Assembly: GCA_030604325.1 (NCBI GenBank)
Contig: JAUVWC010000021.1
Coordinates: 1-9,809, forward strand
DNA: 9,809 nt
Reading direction: 5' to 3'
DNA from: Candidatus Zixiibacteriota bacterium
GTDB lineage: Bacteria > Blakebacterota > Blakebacteria > Blakebacterales > Blakebacteraceae
The translations under genes and the position numbers were made by a program. The notes beneath the pieces were generated by a model that saw only the letters and a program-made list of their open reading frames with translations, did not search any database and was not told where the DNA came from. This document shows positions 1 to 3,712 of the stretch, piece after piece; the first letter of the stretch is position 1; each line of letters opens with the position of its first letter.

Positions 1-681
1 CCGGGTCTGGTCCCGCAGTCGCAGGCGATCCCCCTTATTCAGGTTCTCGGTCTCGATCGGTTCGCCCACCACTAGCAGGATATTCCCCTTCTTTATGTGC
101 CTCCGCTTGGCAGCCAGCAACTTCTCGGTTCCGATCAACGCCACTGGAACGATCGGTACTCCTGCCTGAATAGCCAGACGGAATCCCCCCGACTTGAACT
201 GCATCACCTCCCCGGTCTCACTACGGGTACCCTCGGCAAACACGAAGACACGGGATCCCTTTTTCAGCATGCGCGCCGCCGGTCCAAAGCTCATCTGGGC
301 TTTCTTGGCGTCCCCCCGATCCACGGGCACAAAGCCTTCCGCATGGAGGAGCCAACCGAGAACGGGGATCCGGAAAAGGGATCGCTTGGTCATCATTCGC
401 ACTCTTCCGGGCAGAAGGGCCAGGCTTACCGGGATATCAAGCGTGCTCTGATGGTTGGCGATGAAGACGCACGGTCCCTCCTCCAGGACATTCTCGAGCC
501 CTATCCCGCGGTATTGAACGCCGGCAATACGCAGAGAGACCCTGGCCCACCACCGTATCAGCCGTACGTTAAAGCGCCTGCTACCCGGCAGCAGCAGCGC
601 AACCAGTCCCGACGAGGCAACAAAAATTGTGAAGGCACCCAGCAATCCCCAGATAAGCCGGCTGCGCAGGTCTTGCATCAT
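1..681 (-). CDS. plsC: 1-acyl-sn-glycerol-3-phosphate acyltransferase, PlsC/LPLAT family (3' end missing)
   Basis: Membrane enzyme that would transfer a second acyl chain to lysophosphatidic acid, giving phosphatidic acid for phospholipid synthesis. The frame is open for 227 codons from ATG 681 to the window edge, with no stop reached, so the C-terminus lies outside. Residues 9-32 are hydrophobic and look like a membrane anchor. Motif I is NHQSTLD (76-82; His77 and Asp82 are the expected catalytic pair). Next come a basic MMTKRSLFRIP stretch (96-106) and FVPVDRGD (117-124). Motif III is FAEGTRS (148-154), where Ala replaces the usual Pro of FPEGTRS. Motif IV is PIVPVAL (176-182). Two ATG codons are adjacent (681, 678); an AGGGGG run about 9 nt upstream of 681 supports that start. 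It is divergent from the PPC gene. The family is clear; exact acyl or head-group specificity is inferred. Confidence 0.93.
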   Translation of the reverse strand, partial: MMQDLRSRLIWGLLGAFTIFVASSGLVALLLPGSRRFNVRLIRWWARVSLRIAGVQYRGIGLENVLEEGPCVFIANHQSTLDIPVSLALLPGRVRMMTKRSLFRIPVLGWLLHAEGFVPVDRGDAKKAQMSFGPAARMLKKGSRVFVFAEGTRSETGEVMQFKSGGFRLAIQAGVPIVPVALIGTEKLLAAKRRHIKKGNILLVVGEPIETENLNKGDRLRLRDQTR

Positions 682-740
682 GCGGATAAGCCCCCTTCAT
701 TCCCCAGGGCTACGATTGAATACGTCACCGCTGGCCGGGG

Positions 741-769
741 TTGGCACGGACCCGGCACTACCCTATCTT
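741..769 (+). promoter_or_regulatory. Candidate sigma70 promoter for the PPC/DUF296 gene
   Basis: A -35 box TTGGCA (741-746, 5 of 6 matches to TTGACA) is separated by exactly 17 nt from a -10 box TATCTT (764-769, 4 of 6 matches to TATAAT). It lies about 40 nt upstream of the ATG at 810, in the divergent gap with plsC. This is a consensus match read by eye; no transcript evidence is available. Confidence 0.4.
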
Positions 770-797
770 CGAACTTGTACCAATGATACTTTACTGG

Positions 798-804
798 AAG
801 GAGG
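798..804 (+). promoter_or_regulatory. Strong Shine-Dalgarno that fixes the PPC start
   Basis: AAGGAGG lies 5 nt before the ATG at 810. The frame stays open upstream as far as a TTG at 741, but that TTG has no comparable site and would overlap the candidate promoter. The 810 start is therefore preferred. Confidence 0.8.
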
Positions 805-809
805 CCCGT

Positions 810-1232
810 ATGCTCCAGCGGCCTTTTTACGGGGGATGGGTTTTCCGGCTGGAAACAGGAGAGTCTATTCCCGAGGCGATCGTGGCCTTCTGTGAACAAC
901 ATTCTATTGCCGCCGGCACATTCAGCGGCATAGGAGCCGTCCAGTGGGCCCGCCTGGGGTATTACGATCAGGAGGCGGGCGATTATGTAGACCAGAAGTT
1001 TGATCGCGAGCTGGAGGTCGTTTCACTTACCGGGAATATCAGTCGCAAAAGTGATGGGATCCTGTTCGCACACACCCACTGTGTCCTCAGTGGAGCGGAT
1101 ATGCAGGTCGTCGGCGGGCATCTGTTCGAGGCGGTCGTGGGGCCGACACTGGAGGTCTATCTCTGGACTATCCCGGGCGAGATACGCCGGACCACTGCCC
1201 CGGACCGGTCCCTCGAATTGATAGATTTATAA
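810..1232 (+). CDS. PPC/DUF296 domain protein (putative DNA-binding, trimeric family)
   Basis: A 140-residue protein consisting of essentially one PPC (plant and prokaryote conserved, DUF296) domain. Landmarks are GIGAVQWARLGYYD (40-53), an ELEVVSLTGNIS strand block (67-78), the AHTHCVLSGAD segment (87-97) and VVGGHL (100-105). The family packs as trimers, and the conserved His residues (88, 90 and 104 here) line a pocket. In plants the domain works beside AT-hooks. Bacterial stand-alone versions are usually called DNA-binding, but their cellular role is not settled, and no separate DNA-binding tail is present here. The start is set by the SD at 798-804. It is the only convincing plus-strand gene in the window, divergent from plsC and convergent with the carD-like gene. 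The domain call is firm; function is not assigned. Confidence 0.9.
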   Translation: MLQRPFYGGWVFRLETGESIPEAIVAFCEQHSIAAGTFSGIGAVQWARLGYYDQEAGDYVDQKFDRELEVVSLTGNISRKSDGILFAHTHCVLSGADMQVVGGHLFEAVVGPTLEVYLWTIPGEIRRTTAPDRSLELIDL

Positions 1233-1246
1233 CAATACACTGCATG

Positions 1247-1268
1247 AGCCATAACAAAGCATATGGCT
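1247..1268 (+). repeat. Short hairpin just after the PPC gene
   Basis: AGCCATA (1247-1253) pairs perfectly with TATGGCT (1262-1268) across an 8-nt loop, 14 nt after the PPC stop codon. It could help end or stabilise the PPC transcript. The stem is AT-rich and has no T-run behind it, so it is not a canonical intrinsic terminator. Confidence 0.4.
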
Positions 1269-1277
1269 GAAAAGGGA

Positions 1278-1440
1278 CGTTTCAGTCAGAGAGCCACGGG
1301 TCTCTGAGCTGAAATGAGGCATTTTCCGCTAGGTCCAGGAAACCGACGAATGGCGCGGAGACGTACATTAAGTACGTCGCACAAGCCATGAGGAAAGTTG
1401 ACGCTGAGATAGCGGAAAAGAACCGTTTCAGTCAGAGAGC
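1278..1440. repeat. Nested palindromic element flanked by 17-bp exact direct repeats
   Basis: The same 17-mer, CGTTTCAGTCAGAGAGC, occurs at 1278-1294 and 1424-1440, offset by 146 nt. The right copy includes the carD-like stop codon (1428-1430) and last codons. The left copy is therefore a duplicate of that gene's 3' end. Upstream of each copy, in the carD direction, similarity continues weakly for about 15-20 nt. The left copy also pairs with an imperfect complement just beyond it: TTCAG-T-CAGAGA (1281-1292) against TCTCTG-AG-CTGAA (1301-1313). Between the copies sits the palindrome described separately. The zone may be a dispersed palindromic repeat or MITE-like insertion with a target duplication, or the remains of a tandem duplication. 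No transposase is present. Confidence 0.7.
1322..1419. repeat. 98-nt nested inverted repeat (long stem-loop)
   Basis: Three co-centred inverted pairs are visible. The outer arms are TTTTCCGCTA (1322-1331) and TAGCGGAAAA (1410-1419), 10 of 10. The middle arms are ATGGC (1350-1354) and GCCAT (1385-1389). The core is GACGTAC (1360-1366) and GTACGTC (1372-1378), 7 of 7, around an ATTAA loop. Stretches between the arms are unpaired. A similar motif, AGGAAA followed by GACG, appears in the same orientation in both halves (near 1337 and 1391). This architecture is typical of mobile palindromic repeats or a structured RNA; I see no convincing reading frame in it. Confidence 0.65.
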
Positions 1441-1447
1441 TGGTTCT
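1419..1447 (-). terminator. Weak terminator-like inverted repeat at the end of the carD-like gene
   Basis: On the minus strand AGAACC (1447-1442) pairs with GGTTCT (1424-1419), followed by a short T-rich stretch. The loop is large (17 nt) and contains the stop codon, and the T-run is only four bases, so this is at best a weak terminator. It would be the only one between the carD-like and PPC genes, which converge here. Confidence 0.25.
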
Positions 1448-1925
1448 CGATGAACTTATGCGCCTCCTGCATGTTGCAGTCGCGAATAAGCGCGATCTCA
1501 CTGGCGAGCAGGTCGTAGGCCCGGCAATAGATCTTCCGCTCGGTGGACGAAATTGTATCATCCATATAGCCGGAGCGAAGGTCTCTAACCGTCTGCGCGT
1601 ATACTTCCAGTGTTCTCTTTACAAGGCGGTTTTTCAGAAATGTAACGCGGGCTTTCCAGTCGTTGGCAAGGCGTCCTTTCCTGCCCCTGAGGATCTCCAC
1701 CGCCTTCTTGTTTTCCGTTTTCGTCCCCGGTAACCTGACATCGGCGACATCCAGATTGTTTTTAGGTACAAATACTCGAGAGGTGTTTAATAATAGTTCG
1801 ATTTCGTAACACTCGATATCCTCATTGGAAACCTGTTTTGTTGTTATATTTCTGATGTACCCCCCACCCCACGTCGTGTGCACGATCTTGTCATTGATCT
1901 TAAGCCCTTTACAGGTCGTCTGCAT
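1428..1925 (-). CDS. CarD-like transcriptional regulator (CarD/CdnL family)
   Basis: A 165-residue protein whose length and layout match the CarD/CdnL family, which binds the RNA polymerase beta subunit through an N-terminal Tudor-like domain and stabilises open promoter complexes. Residues 8-66 fit that domain: LKINDKIVHTTWGGGYI corresponds to the family's 'GDKVVHPxHGVG' strand region, followed by YEIELLL and VFVPKNNL, which match the 'vPvdn' segment. The helical C-terminal part shows the family signature: DWKAR (89-93), VRDLRSG (113-119), SSTERKIYCRAYDLLASEIAL (127-147) and a final amphipathic helix. The GGG in place of HG-GxG makes it divergent, so it may be a paralogue rather than the essential copy. 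ATG 1925 has AGGAGG (1934-1939) 8 nt upstream. Part of the gene is much more AT-rich than the neighbours. The stop codon lies inside a repeated 17-mer. Confidence 0.88.
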   Translation of the reverse strand: MQTTCKGLKINDKIVHTTWGGGYIRNITTKQVSNEDIECYEIELLLNTSRVFVPKNNLDVADVRLPGTKTENKKAVEILRGRKGRLANDWKARVTFLKNRLVKRTLEVYAQTVRDLRSGYMDDTISSTERKIYCRAYDLLASEIALIRDCNMQEAHKFIENQLSD

Positions 1926-2020
1926 TCAGCTGTCCTCCTGCCGGCCATACGACTACAAAGCGGTTGGGTAATGGTTATGACAACGGGTATTCAGGTTTTT
2001 TTACTGTGGGACATCGTTTC

Positions 2021-2049
2021 AATATGTTTTGTAAGTGCTTATAAATCAA
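2021..2049 (-). promoter_or_regulatory. Candidate sigma70 promoter of the carD-like gene
   Basis: On the minus strand TTGATT (2049-2044, 4 of 6) and CATATT (2026-2021, 4 of 6) are 17 nt apart, about 95 nt upstream of the carD-like ATG. They lie in an AT-rich 131-nt gap after the GT9 gene. No intrinsic terminator for the upstream operon was found in this gap, so read-through into the carD-like gene is also possible. Confidence 0.3.
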
Positions 2050-2056
2050 TGTGTTT

Positions 2057-3091
2057 CTACGATTGGCCCCATTGAAAAAGGTCGTCGAGGGCATCTATCA
2101 CCAGCTCCGGCTTGAGCTCCAGCAAACAAAACCGTTTTCCCCGCCAGCATGGACGTCTCCCGTGCTTGCTGCAGGGACTGCAGAAATGGCCCAGATGGAT
2201 CCAGGCCGCACTCGGCCCCAGGGGGGCAAAGCCGAGCTCGGGGCTGGTGGGTCCAAAAAGACCCACCACACGCGTACCCACCGCTGCTGCCACATGCATC
2301 GGACCGGAATCGTTCGTCACGACCGCATCCGAAGCAGCTAGGGCCGCCGCCAGCTGCATCACGTCTCCGAGAGGCTCCGAGAAGCCGATCCCCTCTGTAC
2401 CAACCATTGCCACGATATCGGACGCAAGCCCCGGTATGTCAGGAGGGGATACCAATACCGGCACATCTCCTCGCCAGGCAAGCATCTGAGAGAGTTCCGA
2501 AAAATAGGTGCCTGGCCACTGCTTCGGCGGGTGTTTGGCGCCGGGCAGGAGCGATACAAGACGACCCTCCCGTCCCTGAAGCATCTCTTTTTTCCATTCT
2601 CTGCCCTGTTCCAGGACTTTATCGGTCAGATACAGCTGCGGTACGGTGTCTGGTTCTTTCCCTAATGCACCGCACCACCCCACTGCTTCCAGATAGCGTT
2701 CCACTACCGGCCGTACCCCTCTTCGGCTGCCGAACCGCGGGCGGGCCACGATCCAGAACCTTCGCCATCGTTCCTGCTTGTATCTGGAAACAGAAACACC
2801 CGCGCGCAGAGAAATGAAGCGACTGCGCAGCGAGCGGTGTAGATCAACCATCAGGTTGAACTCCCCTTTCTTCACCCATTCGATCACCGACGACAGAGAG
2901 TCTTTCTGAGGATCTAACGACCAGACCTCATCCAGGTGCGGGTTCGCACGGTGAAGCTCGGCGTATTGATTTTTCGTGAGGAAAGTTATATGAACAGCTC
3001 CCAGGCGTTTCTTCAGAGCTGTAAATACAGGTGCCGTTAGAACAACGTCGCCCAGGCTGGAAAAGCGGACGACAAGAACCCGCCTCGTCAC
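2057..3091 (-). CDS. Glycosyltransferase family 9 protein, ADP-heptose:LPS heptosyltransferase-like (WaaF/RfaF type)
   Basis: A 344-residue GT-B enzyme likely to add heptose to the inner core of lipopolysaccharide on the cytoplasmic face of the inner membrane. The N-terminal Rossmann half opens with VLVVRFSSLGDVVLTAPVF (5-23), the GT9 hallmark; Asp15 aligns with the proposed catalytic base. FNLMVDLHRSLRS (78-90) follows. The C-terminal half has SLLPGAKHPPKQWP (180-193), whose Lys fits the donor phosphate contact, and VTNDSGPMHVAAAVG (258-272) followed by VGLFGPTSPE (276-285), the nucleotide-sugar site. Four cysteines (304, 307, 315, 322) cluster near the C-terminus. The start is GTG at 3091; its GTGA overlaps the TGA of the upstream half-GT9 gene, pointing to translational coupling. 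Family is certain; position in the core (heptosyltransferase I, II or III) is not. Confidence 0.9.
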   Translation of the reverse strand: MTRRVLVVRFSSLGDVVLTAPVFTALKKRLGAVHITFLTKNQYAELHRANPHLDEVWSLDPQKDSLSSVIEWVKKGEFNLMVDLHRSLRSRFISLRAGVSVSRYKQERWRRFWIVARPRFGSRRGVRPVVERYLEAVGWCGALGKEPDTVPQLYLTDKVLEQGREWKKEMLQGREGRLVSLLPGAKHPPKQWPGTYFSELSQMLAWRGDVPVLVSPPDIPGLASDIVAMVGTEGIGFSEPLGDVMQLAAALAASDAVVTNDSGPMHVAAAVGTRVVGLFGPTSPELGFAPLGPSAAWIHLGHFCSPCSKHGRRPCWRGKRFCLLELKPELVIDALDDLFQWGQS

Positions 3092-3645
3092 ACAGTTCCA
3101 GCCTTACAAATCGGTGCCAGCGTATCCGCCAGACCCTTCATGACGTCGTCGGTCTCCTTGAGACGGTCTGTCAGGTTGTAAGACCGGCTGCGCACACGGC
3201 CCGCATCGTTTACTCCCATTCGCAGCGGCACCTGGCAGCGCCCAAGGAGATAAGGGACGAAGGGGTGGTAATCCATGCTCAGGTCGATGGCGAGGTCGTA
3301 TGATCGCTCGCGCAGTCTGTTAACCAGATCCTTGCGCGGCAACCCTAAGGGAGACACATCCTCAATGGTGGCGCGAACGATACCAATTCCCTTGAATCCA
3401 TCCTCAGTGGTGGGAACCGAGCCTCCCAGGAAGAGCAGATCGAGCCTCCACTGGGGGAAATCAGTTTTGAACTGGAAGAGCTGCGGAAGCACCCGCTGCC
3501 GATCCTCTTCGTGGAGGGGAAGCACCAGGAGCACACGCTCCACCACGTTCAGAGCATCCCCCATACGCACCACTTGTCGCCTGTCCCTGCCCACCGCAGC
3601 TACGGGCACTAACAGTTTGGAAAGAATCCACTTCACACCCCGCAT
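3088..3645 (-). CDS. Half-length GT9-like protein of unknown function
   Basis: A 185-residue protein that I cannot assign to a named family. It looks like only the N-terminal Rossmann half of a GT9-type enzyme. There is a basic/hydrophobic leader (1-30), then a beta strand ERVLLVLPLHEEDR (36-49) where GT9 enzymes have 'iLvirl..iGDv', then WRLDLLFLGG (67-75). SYDLAIDLSMDYHPFVPYLLG (115-135) occupies the place of the GT9 'fDlvidl...' strand, and VPLRMGVNDAGRVRSRSYNL (139-158) the place of 'r.r.G'. The GD and the whole donor-binding C-terminal half are absent, so catalysis alone is unlikely. Its stop overlaps the GT9 start (GTGA), suggesting coupled, perhaps partnered, production. ATG 3645 is chosen over 3663 because of its SD. 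Resemblance to GT9 is by eye. Confidence 0.75.
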   Translation of the reverse strand: MRGVKWILSKLLVPVAAVGRDRRQVVRMGDALNVVERVLLVLPLHEEDRQRVLPQLFQFKTDFPQWRLDLLFLGGSVPTTEDGFKGIGIVRATIEDVSPLGLPRKDLVNRLRERSYDLAIDLSMDYHPFVPYLLGRCQVPLRMGVNDAGRVRSRSYNLTDRLKETDDVMKGLADTLAPICKAGTV

Positions 3646-3654
3646 CAGATACAA

Positions 3655-3661
3655 CCCTCCC
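3655..3661 (-). promoter_or_regulatory. Shine-Dalgarno choosing ATG 3645 for the half-GT9 gene
   Basis: GGGAGGG on the minus strand stands 9 nt before ATG 3645. The in-frame ATG at 3663 immediately overlaps this site and has no purine-rich stretch at a proper distance. The gap to the secA stop is then 67 nt. Confidence 0.6.
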
Positions 3662-3712
3662 ATCAGTGTGGGGCGGCCGCCTCGGGTACGACAGCTGCTT
3701 GATGGACCGCCA

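Noticed and set aside
97..786. A 229-codon plus-strand frame at the left edge
   Set aside because: Antisense to the plsC-type gene, which has all four LPLAT motifs on the minus strand but is cut by the edge and so is easy to overlook.
1278..1440. CRISPR array or attachment-site pair
   Set aside because: There are only two copies of the 17-mer, the intervening sequence is itself palindromic and much longer than a spacer, and no cas, integrase or tRNA gene is nearby.
1286..1561. A 91-codon minus-strand frame crossing the palindrome and the carD end
   Set aside because: It runs through the inverted repeats in a different frame from carD, has no SD, and shows no recognisable domain.
2149..2817. 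A 222-codon plus-strand frame
   Set aside because: Antisense to the GT9 gene; composition is low in conserved features and rich in Pro and Arg.
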